Assembly (NCBI GenBank): GCA_018806915.1
Contig: JAGKQI010000079.1
Location: 1,453,001 to 1,517,000 of the forward strand
DNA from: Phytophthora colocasiae
Lineage: Eukaryota > Oomycota > Peronosporomycetes > Peronosporales > Peronosporaceae
Length of the DNA: 64,000 bases
Reading direction: 5' to 3'
The position numbers were made by a program, and so were the translations under genes. Shown here piece after piece: positions 54,496 to 64,000 of the stretch; the first letter of the stretch is position 1; each line of letters opens with the position of its first letter. The notes under the pieces are model-generated. The model was not told where the DNA came from. It did no database searches and worked only from the letters and a program-made list of their open reading frames with translations.

Positions 54496-56544
54496 ATGGC
54501 CCGATGGCTCTCCTTCTTTGCGGAGTATAACTTCGAGGTGAAGTACAAGTCTGGCAGGCAGAACGTCCTCGCTGACGCGTTATCACGTCGCCCGGACTAT
54601 GAGTTATCTCATGTCACCTCGGTGACATCGTCCGTGACGGACATGGTTCGAGAAGCGTACGCTCAGGACGACTCTTGTGTCGCGCTGCTTCAAGCTCTAG
54701 GGAGCGATGAGTTTAAGGACCCAAAGGTGACTCTGTCACGACGCCTAAAGGCGAGACTCCAACGCTATAGCCTGGAAGGCGGTCTGCTGTACTACAGCAC
54801 GGGTCAGGATGACCCACCACGTGTGGTGGTTCCTCACGATGAGGACCTGAAGTATCGTATCCTCTTTGAGGCCCACGACACGCCCACAAGCGGCCACCTC
54901 GGTCGCGAGAAGACCTACGGCTCGGTGAGCTCCATGTACTGGTGGCCGAAGATGTACAAGTGGGTCAGCACATATGTGCACACGTGCGAGACGTGTCAGC
55001 GGGTTAAACCCTCACCGCATGCGGCAGCGCCTTTGGCGAGCTTGCCTGTACCCTCTGGCGTTGGCAGTCCATGAGTATGGACTTTGTGTTTGGCCTGCCG
55101 AAGGATTCGGCGCGTTGTGGCCTTTGTTGACCGTCTGAGCAAGATGGCTCACCTATCGGCTGTGCCGGACACCGTCGATGGCGCTGGTACAGCGACGATC
55201 TTTATCGATCGGGTCTTCCGCCAGCATGGGCTGCCAGAGACCATAGTCTCGGATCGAGACCCCCGTTTCACGGGTCACTTCTGGACGTCCGTCTTTAAAG
55301 TGCTTGGCACTCGACTGGATATGTCCATGACGGATCATCCGCAGACCGATGGTCAGACTGAACGCGTGAACCGCGTCCTGGAGGACATCCTCCGCAGCGT
55401 ATGCGCTGAAACGCCGAAGCGTTGGAACGCTATGCTCCCTCTCGTTGAGTTCTCAATGAACAACGCGGTGCATCCCTGGACAGGCTTCACCCCGTTCTAC
55501 GTGAACGGCCTTGCGCATCCGCACGTCCCGCTCACTCCGCCACGCGGTAGCCTTGGGCATGGTAGGGGAGAGGCTGTGCCGTCGCTTGACTCCGAGCTCG
55601 CTGATGTCAGTCCCCTTGCTGTTCGTAAGCAAGTCGATGACTTCCTCTCGATGAGGCTTAGCGTCTTACGCCGTGTGTGTGACGCAATGGCTGAAAGCCA
55701 AAATATTCAAAAGGAACAAGCTGATGCCAAAGGCAGAAGCAACATGTGGGAGTTCAAGGTCGGTGACCACATTTTATTAAACGCTAAGAACCTGCCTACA
55801 CACGCAGTGTCAGCCGTCTTCAAGACGAAGTTGCGGCCGCGCTTCATTGGACCGTTCACGGTCGTGGCCAAGAAGGGCCTGGCATACATGCTTGACTTGC
55901 CAAAGCGTATGCGAACACATCCTGTGTTCTACGTGGGCTTGCTTAAGCCATATCGGGACCCTGCTCTTGTGAGTGCTGAGGCGCTGGCGCCCAGTCGGAC
56001 GAAGGCTGCATGGCAGCAGGTGGCAGAGCCACAGGTGGTTGCATCCGAACCAACAGGTCTTGTCGATCCGGAGCAACGTGATGCTCGAGGTCATAGACCC
56101 GCTGATGTAGCACCAGAGGCGCCTCAGACCGGTCCCCGCGACTCTAGGTCTCCTCGAGACCAGTCGCTAAGCGATGGGTCGGACGACCAACGTTGTGGTC
56201 GTGCTCCTTCACCGAGCCGACGCGGGTCTGCAAGCAATGCAGCGCGTCTACACTCGCAGCGCGAGAACCCATCGACCGCTCGTCCTCCTCCTACTCTGCT
56301 CGATGGGCAAGGTGATCTTCACTATCACGTGGATCCCCTGATGGCGCGGCGTCGTCGCCAAGGACACAACCAGTATCTAGTGAAGTGGCGAGGTTACCCT
56401 CACTCACAGAACTCGTGGGAGTTTGAGGTGCTACTACGGCAGGATTGCCCCGACGTCGTTGACGCGTATGATCAGGCACACCCGGTGTCAGACCGCCCGG
56501 TGGGCGTGCGACGGAGTCGCCGGGTGCCAAGCGCCTCCCATTAA
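54486..56544 (+). pseudogene. Element E integrase and chromodomain
   Basis: Resumes with QRMARWLSFFAEYNFEVKYK, then the HHCC finger (TPTSGHLGREKTYG, HTCETCQRVKP). The first catalytic Asp (SMSMDFVFGLPKD) lies between two further frameshifts at about 55065 and 55115. The frame from VAFVDRLSKMAHLS to 56544 is clean: D in SDRDPRFTGHFW, E in DGQTERVNRV, the C-terminal LRPRFIGPFTVVAKKGLAYM, a long linker, and a chromodomain (QYLVKWRGYPHSQNSWEFEV). Dead copy, but all domains can be recognised. Confidence 0.88.
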
Positions 56545-57170
56545 GGTGGGAGTCCACAGGGTCGTTGCTGAGCTCAGGCTCTGACCCGTAGCTGCAATAG
56601 TTGCAGCGAGCACGTCGGTGCCGTCAACGTGGCATCGAATGCTCAAACTGCAAGCGCAGTAGAGCTACATGGGCCTCGCGCGCGTGTTTCAAGGGTCTAT
56701 GACTCTTTAACAACACTGGCCTATGGCCCGGAGCTTCGCGATCATGAAGCGAAGATGGTTCGTGATGAACAACCGTCTTAATGACGTTCTGTTTAATCGG
56801 CAAGTGGTGATGGAATCGGATTCTATCCGATCACCTGATGCTAGAAGCGCTCAATGGGTATGACTATGTCATGAGGCACTTTGGATGCCAGGGATGCCAA
56901 TGCATTGGACCCCGCATGCTGCATAGCAGTAGGAGGTAGGTAAGCTCCTCTTGAGCGACAGCTTAGCTGTCTGGTGCTCGTTGTCGTGTCTACGACTGTG
57001 CTGAGCACGTGTATTCACAAGCCACAGTGTCTGTGACATAAAGTGGCGCTTGCGTCTGCTTCAAGGACAACTTGGGCATCAAGCCCTGCACACAGTGCCC
57101 ATCCGATGTAATGGGTCTACCTAGACCTATTAGATGGCGTACACGTGCGCTTACGTGTATGAGGAAGCGT
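56545..57170 (+). other. 3' non-coding part of element E, palindrome-rich
   Basis: No gene. Short palindromes follow one another: CTGCAATAGTTGCAG, GGCCTATGGCC, GACAGCTTAGCTGTC, CCAATGCATTGG, GGTCTACCTAGACC. No copy of the 5' LTR of E is found, so the 3' LTR is absent. Confidence 0.5.
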
Positions 57171-57553
57171 GCAATTAGAAAAGACTTAATTTAAGTATAC
57201 TTATTTAAATAAGTATAATTAAATCAAATATAACTAAATTAATATTGCAAATACCGTAAAAATGAGAACTGTTATTGAATTTGGCATAAGCCAATTATGG
57301 ACCTCCTAAAACTGTTTGTTATCTATTTCTAAAGGGTCTGCCAACGTGTGGTTGGAGTGATTCGTAGAAACCCGTTACTTTCTACCAATAATATGCACAA
57401 ATGCACACGAACCACCCAATAATGAGGTTCGCCCATGTATCCTTTGGTGTGTACAGCACACCAAAATCTGAGGCCCATTTCCAACCTCTAACAGTTAGGA
57501 TAACTGTTAGAGTTACAAGTGGTACAACCACTTGTACGTGTAACCCCGTTACA
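57171..57553 (-). repeat. 3' LTR of element F (about 383 bp)
   Basis: On the minus strand begins TGTAACGGGGTTACACG, close to the LTR start of element E, directly after a polypurine tract. The far end is placed at TGCAATTAG (57171) from its TG/CA terminus and because that gives nearly the same length as LTR E. It contains a perfect 22-bp A/T palindrome at 57196-57217. Confidence 0.5.
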
Positions 57554-57565
57554 CCATCCCCCCCC
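57554..57565 (-). promoter_or_regulatory. Polypurine tract of element F
   Basis: Minus strand GGGGGGGGATGG immediately before the LTR start TGTAACGGGG, the position and composition expected of the plus-strand primer of an LTR element. Confidence 0.65.
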
Positions 57566-57656
57566 GTTAAGATTCGACGTATCGGTCTCGATACGTCAAT
57601 CAACAGAACTTGACAAGACCGTCAAGTTCCCAAGAGAAATCCAAGTTCATTTCGCA

Positions 57657-59201
57657 ATGAACTCGCCAACGCCCACGTCTCCGTCCGCTTCTGCGGACGC
57701 GCAAGCCTCACCTGCTGCCTCTGCAGCAGGAACAACGACCTCAGCAGTGCCCACTAGCACTGCTGCTTCCAGCGGTCCGACAGAGAAGCTCTCTGTCACC
57801 AAGTACCATGCTCTCCATAAGGAGAAGCACGAGAAGAAGACTTCTTCTTCTTCTCTAGCAGAGATTAAGAATCCTGCTGTCCCTCTCAAAGAACTCTTTG
57901 GAGAGGACTACGAAGACATCCTCGACTACGAGGATGTCGAGGAGGGGGAGGTTGATGTCAAGGCTCCCGCTCCCGTGTCTTCGTCCGAAGACACGTCAGA
58001 CCCACCCGTGGGATCTCGACGACCTCGTATTGAGGTCTCGGACGCTTCAAGCTCGAAGCGTCCGCGCAGTGATGGCGAAGCATCCCCCATGTCGAGGGCG
58101 CTCACTGCACCGCGCACTGATCCGCCAGTGCGCACGCCATGGATGCCTACTGAGGCGGAGATCCATGACCGGTTCGGTGCTAGTTCACCACCGAACCCGA
58201 TACTGTTGTACTCATGCAACAGTATCAACGACGACGATGTCGCCGCTAAGGTTGTCTTTGAGTCCGAGCCTCAAAGACGCGACTACTATATCGGGCTCTT
58301 CCATGAGCTCCGATACTATGCAGCGAAGAAGACTTCGCGCAAGAGCAAAGTGCCCGAGTGGCAGGCACTTTGTCAGTCGTGGAACGCCTTTGTTGAAAAC
58401 TTCAACAAAGACCCGAAGGCATATCGCGATCGCGTTGCTGCGGCTCGCGATCGCTACTACACTTACACTACACGTGGTAAGTGTGAACGCCTCCATGATC
58501 AGTCCATGGAAGCGGGGATCCCATGTGCCGTTCCCTTTGGCACACCCTGTCCGTGTTGTCCTCCCTTGGCAACACGCCTTACCGAAAGTGATCTCCTGGG
58601 GTACACGGTCGTCCGTGTACCCGATCACGTCAAGGAACTCCGTGGTCGTATTGTGCCACACGAAGCTCCGAGTGCTGTGGCTGACCGCAGCACTCCTCGT
58701 GCAGGGTTTAACCCTGCAAGTTATGGTGGGCTTCGTACGCCCTCACCATTTCCGGAACGTCCTCCATCAGGACGTTCCGCGGCTCCCATGTATCTCGATG
58801 GGGAGGAAATCCTCTCCAACGAATACGAAAACGAACCCCTTGAGAGTTCGTTCTCTTATGAACCACAATCCGCTCAACAATCCAGCGGATCGCTCCACGC
58901 GCGTCGCGCAACGGCGGCGGAGGGGGTGGGAACACTCCCTCCGCATGGTCAACGCTATGACCATGACGATCGTGCAGGGCACGATCGAGTTGCTGCGCTG
59001 GAGCAGGCACAGAGCGCTGAGATAGCTGCTCTGAAGCAGGAGGATCGTGTCCTCCGTGCTGAGGTCTGCGAGGCAGCTCAGACTGCCTCGAACCTCTCGT
59101 CCGGTCTTGGGACGAGAGTGAACCGGTTGATCGACCGTGTCGACGGTCTCGAGAAGGCCTTCCAGTCCTCTCGCACTCCTCAGTCGGACTACCAACCCTA
59201 G
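57657..59201 (+). CDS. Antisense ORF of element F: 514-aa protein of unknown function
   Basis: Intact ORF opposite to pol, with ATG 104 bp from the 3' LTR edge, the same position as the antisense ORF of N. The N-terminal ~130 residues are Ser/Ala/Pro-rich. The middle (about 190-330) is compact: YYIGLFHELRYYAAKKTSRK, WQALCQSWNAFVENFNKD and YYTYTTRGKCERLHDQSMEA, then a cysteine-rich TPCPCCPP. The C-terminus is a short coiled coil (HDRVAALEQAQSAEIAAL ... VNRLIDRVDGLEKAF). Its last ~490 bp overlap the Pol ORF on the other strand. I do not recognise the fold. A sense gag-like gene of another element is the main alternative. Confidence 0.65.
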   Translation: MNSPTPTSPSASADAQASPAASAAGTTTSAVPTSTAASSGPTEKLSVTKYHALHKEKHEKKTSSSSLAEIKNPAVPLKELFGEDYEDILDYEDVEEGEVDVKAPAPVSSSEDTSDPPVGSRRPRIEVSDASSSKRPRSDGEASPMSRALTAPRTDPPVRTPWMPTEAEIHDRFGASSPPNPILLYSCNSINDDDVAAKVVFESEPQRRDYYIGLFHELRYYAAKKTSRKSKVPEWQALCQSWNAFVENFNKDPKAYRDRVAAARDRYYTYTTRGKCERLHDQSMEAGIPCAVPFGTPCPCCPPLATRLTESDLLGYTVVRVPDHVKELRGRIVPHEAPSAVADRSTPRAGFNPASYGGLRTPSPFPERPPSGRSAAPMYLDGEEILSNEYENEPLESSFSYEPQSAQQSSGSLHARRATAAEGVGTLPPHGQRYDHDDRAGHDRVAALEQAQSAEIAALKQEDRVLRAEVCEAAQTASNLSSGLGTRVNRLIDRVDGLEKAFQSSRTPQSDYQP

Positions 59202-59600
59202 GTAGTCCGTGCTGCACGTACGGCTTCAACCGCCCGACGTAGAAGGTCGGGTGGAGCCTCATGCTGGACGGTATGTCCAGCCGGTACGCGTTACCATGCC
59301 GTTCAAGTACTTTGAACGGCCCAATGAATCTTGGAGCAAGCAAGCTTGCTCCAAAGTCTGATACTGCATGTCTAGGTAGGTTTTGTGTAGCTAACAAAAC
59401 TAATGAACCCTTTTGGAATTCATTTGTGTTGCCTCTACCAACAGTATCAGCGTTCAGCTTCTGTCGATCGACAGAAGCTGCGATAGCATCCTGGACAAAC
59501 CGTATGACGGCTTGTCTTCGCTGGACAAAGTCTAGCGCACCCGAGCTGAATCCTTTCAGCTTGTCGCCCTTGTCAGCAGCAGGCCCTGCCTGCTCGCTGT
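58708..59600 (-). pseudogene. Element F Pol C-terminus: integrase tail and chromodomain, cut by element G
   Basis: The minus-strand frame is open from the G insertion at 59600 without an ATG: RRQAVIRFVQDAIAASVDRQ, VLLATQNLPRHAVSDFGA, then the Gypsy integrase tail APRFIGPFKVLERHGNAYRL and LHPTFYVGRLKPY, a Pro/Arg-rich linker, and a chromodomain (VRFRIRWRGFPPHRDTWEPR) ending at 58708. The catalytic core would lie beyond element G, outside the window. Much of this sequence is also coding on the plus strand. Confidence 0.85.
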
Positions 59601-60898
59601 TGTGGTGAAGCGAACGGAGATTTTCCCCGGAAAGACGATATCAGCCACGAAGCCGAAGAGAGCCAGAACAAGCGACAGGGGGGACCTGTGATGCCCAGAT
59701 CTGAGTCGAATCAGACGAGGGTACGATGGGTCCCGCCGGGGAACAGGCGGCAGGGACACCTGCGGAAGGTCAAGTGGAGCGATGTTCGGTGGTGATCTGA
59801 GTTCTACTGGAAGGAAGAATGGGGGATTAAGGGTGCCCTGGCGCGATCGGCGATGGTGGGGTCCCGAGTGAGCACGATTTTGGCCCACGATTTACCCCGA
59901 CGCCCTGGAGTCTTCTGACCGCATGATCCTGATTCCCCGGCCGGCGACGAGGCGGGATCACGCAGTGATCCTCTCCCGTTTAAGTACGAGATCAGCTCCG
60001 GATCAAGCTCAGCCCCAGGCGCGACGCAGACTCTTCGGATGGCCTGATCCGGATTCTCTGAACGACGACCAAGCGGGATCAAGTGGCGATCAAGTCCCGA
60101 TTAAGTGCGAGATCAAGCTTCGGTTAAGTACGAGATCAAGCTTCGGTTAAGTACGAAATCGGCTCACGATCAGGGTTAGGGGAACCGAGCTAAGGGATCA
60201 GCTATGTAGCCAGTGTCATGTGATCGTAGGATAGTAAATCAGGATGGGATTAGTAGGCATAGGAATAACCATAAACAGAATCGAATTTGCCCTGAACCAC
60301 TCAAGTGTCTTCGCTACGCCTGGAAACGGGAACTACATTGGCCCTACAAGCGTCAAGAAGGTAAGGATACGTGACCTAGTATAGCGGTTAAGTATGGATA
60401 ATATATTGGCCAGCTTTGCCCTATCTAGTGAACTATCCTTTAAGTGCATACATCGGATCGGAAGGAATTGGTTGTTTGGCCCAACGATCCCGTTGAATCT
60501 CGCCCCCTCAAGACCCTCGCTATCGGAAGCGGAAAACAACGGAAAGGAAGGGACCGTATCCCGAACACTGGACTATTGGAAGGCCTGGATCAAGTACCAG
60601 GCACCCGGATCAAGGCTCGAGAACTCGCCTACGGCCGGGATCAAGTACCCCGAGGTGGAGTGAAGAACTTCCACGCTACCTCAACCCCTGCGTCACGCAA
60701 GACATTCTTCTCGTCCCAAGACCTCTTCAGAAGTCACCTGGAAGAGCGTAACCCGCCTACCGACGGGTACACAAGGTGAACATTACACGCAGCAAGATCA
60801 CGGATCATCGGGGGACCCCCTCCGTTAGTCGGTGTCTGGGCGCAAGTGGCGATCGCGATCGGCCTCAACCAGATTTTGGCCAGATCCGCTCCACCACA
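59601..60898 (+). repeat. 5' LTR of element G (1298 bp)
   Basis: Ends TGTGGTGAAGCG and CGCTCCACCACA are imperfect inverted repeats and resemble the LTR termini of N. The interior is GATC-rich, with a ~24-bp repeat (GATCAAGCTTCGGTTAAGTAC) at about 60110-60160. It inserted into the integrase of element F; the other LTR lies beyond the window. Confidence 0.85.
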
Positions 60899-63226
60899 AT
60901 GGTGCGCGTGCCCGGATCTTCTGGTGACTTCGGATATCACCGTGAGTCCCAAGAAGATGTCAAGATTAAAGAAGAACAAGGGGAAGAAGTGCCTACGAAT
61001 GTTGGATCGACGGAGGCACCGCTGAAAACAGAAAGATTCACAGATCAGCAGAGTTCTGGGAGGATCTCTACTGACAGGCACGAGGCAGACCTGGATCGCA
61101 ATCCAGATCTAGAAGAAAAACCTCGAATTCCTCCCAAGGCCCCTTCGAGGGCCATTGCGGATCTCGATGAGAATCGAGATCCGCACACGAGCGATAAGGA
61201 ATCAGCGAAGCTGAAACCTAATCTGCTCACCAAGTCCACTGTTGCCTCAAGATCGACCAAAAAAAAGAAGATCAAGAGCACCCGGACGAAATTGAAAGCT
61301 CCAGACTCAGAGCCAGAAGATGTGATCAATCCAGGATCGACGATCACCAAGGACGCGATCGAGCAGGCCTACTACAGGAAGATGCTAAGCGAGACCTTGC
61401 TTAACGATCCTGTTCTTACGATCATACAAGTCCGCCAGATCGGTAACCTCACCGGCCCGGTGTCGAAGCCCCGGACTAGCTCGGACCGCCTGAACGCGGT
61501 GAAGATTCTACTTGATCTGCTCCAAGAGGCTGGTTTAGTGGCTGGAGAGTTCAACCCAAACTATCTATTTGACCTGGAACTGGAAGCGATTCAATCTGCG
61601 ACCCATGATCTATTCGACTCCCTCAAAATCTTGGTCGGCGAGCGCCCACTGACGCACGACCCAGGCTATCAGACTGGATCGTCATGCTACGCGTCAGCAA
61701 CCTCGGAACCAGATTCCGACAGCCCGAGAAGGCTGCAACGCATGTCGTTGGGCCCCTCCGGTGCCAAATTCCTGAAATCGCGTATGAAGAAACAAGATAC
61801 ACGATCGGTGGCTGCAAAACTGGAGGCGAAGACGCCTGAACAGCAAGAAAATCACCGGATCCGGACAGACCAGACCGCGCCGACGACTAATTCCACTGGA
61901 TCGAGCAACAAGTTGGACGACTACTTCCAAATGGCGATGGATCGTTTCTTAAAAGAACGGAGCCTCGCGACACCCCGATCACCGATCAAAGGGGAGTTGG
62001 ATGTTGATATGGAGTCCGTTACCGCCTCAGATCCTGATGCATAGGAATACGATCCGGACGATCTGGGCATACCGAGTTCCGGTGGACAGATGTCGAGCCG
62101 AGCAGCGATCGCATCCGCGACGATCGGTCAAGGAGGGTCGTCGATGATCCAGCGGGTCCGGATCTCAGCGATCTCGGATCTGAAAGATTTTGCGGGTAAA
62201 GATCTGGACGAAGATCGCGCTCGGGCCTGGATCGGTAAGGTCAAGTCAGCGTTCCAGCGCGATCAGGCTACGGAGGAAGAGAAATGCCTCACGTTTGCAG
62301 ATCTGATGGTGGGACCGGCAAAGAACTGGTACAGACAGCTCAGTCGAACGACGAAAACCAAGTGGGCGGATCTGTTGGATGGTTTCCAGACCCAATATTG
62401 TGGGTTGGGAATGTCGGTCGCGTGGCAATACTATCACGCTCGCAAGCGATCGGAAGAGACTCCTCTCGATTATCTCTACCGGCTCAACGTGGCGGCTTTA
62501 CGTGCTAGACTGAAGATCAAGGACGGGAGCCCTAAGGCCCGCCGAGAACATGTGGACCACTACATAGAGACATTGGGAGATCCGGAGTTAGCTGATCGGC
62601 TGACCCTACTCCGACTGAGTGACGTCGAGGAGCTGGAGGAGGTACTCCGTGCCCGGGAACGGGCGAAAAGCAGACAGCGTAAATCTGCGTTCGGATCGAA
62701 GTACAGACAAAAGGCACCGGCCAGTGCCCCGGCAACACCCACCCGAGCGGTGGTACGGGCGATCCAAACTCAAGATCCGAGCTCAGAATCAGAAGAAATA
62801 TCCGGATCGGATGGATCCGATTCTGAAGGCGATCTCCGGAGGATATATCTTGCCGCGTCAGAAGACAAGCCGATCGGTACTGGGGGCGCTCCCCACCAAC
62901 AGGATTAGTCGCGGTCGCACACGAACGTGCAGGACCGAGGCCGGATCACGGATCGCAGACAATCAGATCACGATCGAGGTCGCTGTTCGCATTGTGGATC
63001 AAGGAAGCACACGGATCTGGACTGCTGGAGACGTCTAACCTGTGACAAGTGCGGAAAGAGGGGCCACCCAACGGATCGCTGTCTATATACATGCCGTGGC
63101 TGTGGGGAGATCCATGAAGCTGGAGAATGCCCCATGGAAGAATTCTACAACCAGATCCGCAAGTGGTACGATCCGACCCGACATGCCGGACTGTTTCCCG
63201 AGAAGGTGCAAAAGATGTTAAACTAG
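60899..63226 (+). pseudogene. Element G Gag with two in-frame stops
   Basis: Starts ATG at 60899 touching the LTR (MVRVPGSSGDFGYHRESQED), again overlapping the primer-binding site. One frame covers the whole Gag, interrupted only by TAG at 62042-62044 (element N has Trp there) and TAG at 62906-62908. Core: DFAGKDLDEDRARAWIGKV, LMVGPAKNWYRQLSRTTKTK, SVAWQYYHARKRSEETPLDY. Three zinc knuckles: CSHCGSRKHTDLDC, CDKCGKRGHPTDRC and CRGCGEIHEAGEC. The stop at 63224-63226 lies in the frameshift element. Confidence 0.85.
60900..60917 (+). promoter_or_regulatory. Primer-binding site of element G
   Basis: TGGTGCGCGTGCCCGGAT directly inside the LTR, identical to elements N and C. Confidence 0.75.
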
Positions 63227-63264
63227 GACGCTCGCCGGTTTGGAAACCGGTACGAGCCGAGCGT
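63217..63264 (+). promoter_or_regulatory. Predicted -1 frameshift element of element G
   Basis: GTTAAAC (63217-63223), TAG, one G, then outer stem ACGCTCG/CGAGCGT (63228-63234 with 63258-63264) and inner stem CCGGTT/AACCGG (63235-63240 with 63245-63250), loop TGGA, then a 7-nt bulge. The inner stem differs from N (CCGGGT/ATCCGG) by a G-U to U-A exchange that keeps pairing. Confidence 0.72.
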
Positions 63265-64000
63265 TCTGAGTACTGCATCTATGCATATGTGAACAAGAAA
63301 TCGAGAGATCAAGATAGAGAGAATTCGGATCTGCGCGGTAATACATGTAAGTTGCATTCGTATACTGCTAAGATCGCGAGTCTTCCCCGGATCGATGAGT
63401 TCTCGCGATCTGGTGCGGAAGTGGCCTTGGATCTCAAGGAAGGGGAATCCAGGGGTTACTGGAAATACCACACACCAGGAAAATGGTTCCGCCAAGCCAA
63501 GATCTCAGGCAAGATTAATCATGAAAGAGCGATCTTGCTCCTGGACACTGGCGCCGAGGTATCCATCTTGGATACCACCTTTGCTCGTAAGGTTGGGTGC
63601 CACTTTGACACTAGTCAGAGACAGGAGTGTGTTGGGATCGGGGATAAAGTGTACACCACCGAGGGAAGAACGAGGATCAAGATCACGCTTGCGGGATACT
63701 TGGTCTACTTTTTCGATATTTGGATCGGGGATCTATCCGGGCAAGATGCGATCCTGGGTATGGATTTCATGATCCCGGCTGGGGTCCGGATGGATCTAGC
63801 GAAGGGATCGATGTGCTTACCTAATGAAGTGGGGATCCCACTTAGTGGCCGCAAGAGATTATACGGGGAGAAGGTAAGATCGGTAAAATTGGAGGAAGAT
63901 CTACATATCCCTGTTGGGGGATCTGAAGAGACCGCATCGAGAGTGAAATTATCGGCGACGGAGAAATTGTGGGTGACCAGAGGTGACCAATGGGTACCTA
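63217..64000 (+). CDS. Element G protease, expressed by frameshift, runs off the window
   Basis: The -1 frame from the slippery site (GTT AAA CTA GGA) is open to the last base of the window without a stop. There is no ATG until the middle of the protease, so normal initiation is unlikely. Order: YCIYAYVNKKSRDQD, GESRGYWKYHTPGKWFRQAK, the aspartic-protease core AILLLDTGAEVSILDTTFAR, GDKVYTTEGRTRIKITLAG, and DAILGMDFMIPAGVRMDLA. Each block matches element N in order. RT and integrase lie beyond the window. Confidence 0.85.

Larger units (their letters stand above)
56560..59480. repeat. Dense array of short near-perfect palindromes
   Basis: Hairpins with stems of 6-12 bp and loops of 0-11 nt occur about every 25-50 bp. 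Examples: 58254-58278 (9-bp stem), 58346-58372 (9), 58388-58410 (10, loop AAC), 58601-58620 (GTACACGGTCGTCCGTGTAC), 58753-58779 (11), 58967-58987 (9), 59094-59118 (9), 59298-59320 (9), 59331-59354 and 59456-59479 (24-bp perfect palindromes). The same texture continues upstream through element E. Confidence 0.65.
59601..64000 (+). mobile_element. Ty3/Gypsy element G, 5' half (continues past window)
   Basis: LTR, primer-binding site, gag, frameshift element and protease in plus orientation. The proteins resemble those of element N throughout but are clearly divergent, so G is a sister family. Because G sits in F, it is younger than F. Confidence 0.88.

Noticed and set aside
56570..57250. Palindromes as bacterial-type terminators or attachment sites
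   Set aside because: They occur in coding and non-coding DNA alike with no U-tract pattern, and the genome is eukaryotic.
57898..59025. 375-aa ORF in a third frame over the antisense ORF of F
   Set aside because: Arg/Ser/His-rich shadow frame with no domain; the 514-aa frame has protein-like composition and a better start.
1..64000. tRNA or rRNA genes
   Set aside because: None seen; the tRNA-like words near 24070, 43613 and 60900 are primer-binding sites, not tRNA genes.

Overview
The window looks like a repeat-rich stretch of an oomycete genome, most likely Phytophthora-type. The evidence is a dense set of Ty3/Gypsy elements with a chromodomain and a second (archaeal-type) RNase H, a piggyBac transposase with one short GT-AG intron, a Copia fragment, a LINE remnant, and a decayed Rab-like GTPase. 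No conserved single-copy host gene is intact, so the species cannot be named. I call the seven Gypsy bodies A, B, C, N, E, F and G.

Layout. 1-1737: piggyBac-type transposase gene, cut by the window edge, with one 92-bp intron. 2.5-3.8 kb: LINE 3' remnant and an antisense Rab-like pseudogene. 4180-5340: Gag-like gene broken at the first base of its zinc knuckle and fused to element A. 5341-17825 (minus): A and B, a tandem partial duplication of one Gypsy element. 17856-19202: intact 448-aa gene with an NZF/RanBP2 zinc finger, a chromo-like segment and a putative papain-fold cysteine protease. 19.4-22.1 kb: Copia RNase H fragment, an unknown pseudogene and a 467-bp MITE with a 7-bp target duplication. 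22.1-49.9 kb: element C (plus), split by the nested 15.8-kb element N (29310-45108, minus) with a 4-bp duplication ATGA. 50.6-57.2 kb: element E (plus, chromovirus, 3' LTR missing). 57.2-59.6 kb: 3' end of element F (minus). 59.6-64 kb: 5' half of element G (plus), inserted into the F integrase.

How the parts work. Elements N, A, B, G and C share the same 18-nt primer-binding sequence. They also share a predicted -1 ribosomal frameshift element at the gag stop codon: slippery GTTAAAC, then a two-part stem with a 7-nt 3' bulge, with compensatory base changes between families. Element E has a different -1 site, GGGAAAC plus a 10-bp hairpin. Elements N and F both carry a large extra open reading frame on the opposite strand to gag-pol, starting about 100 bp inside the 3' LTR (1037 aa in N, 514 aa in F). 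In F it overlaps the 3' end of pol, so about 490 bp are open on both strands.

Strongest oddities: (1) the structured frameshift element conserved in shape across families; (2) the antisense ORFs at the same place in two unrelated families; (3) elements E and F are packed with short, near-perfect palindromes in LTR, coding and antisense-coding sequence; (4) each family has its own over-represented word (GATCC in N/A/B/G, TCTGA in C). All of this was read by eye; no search or statistics could be run.
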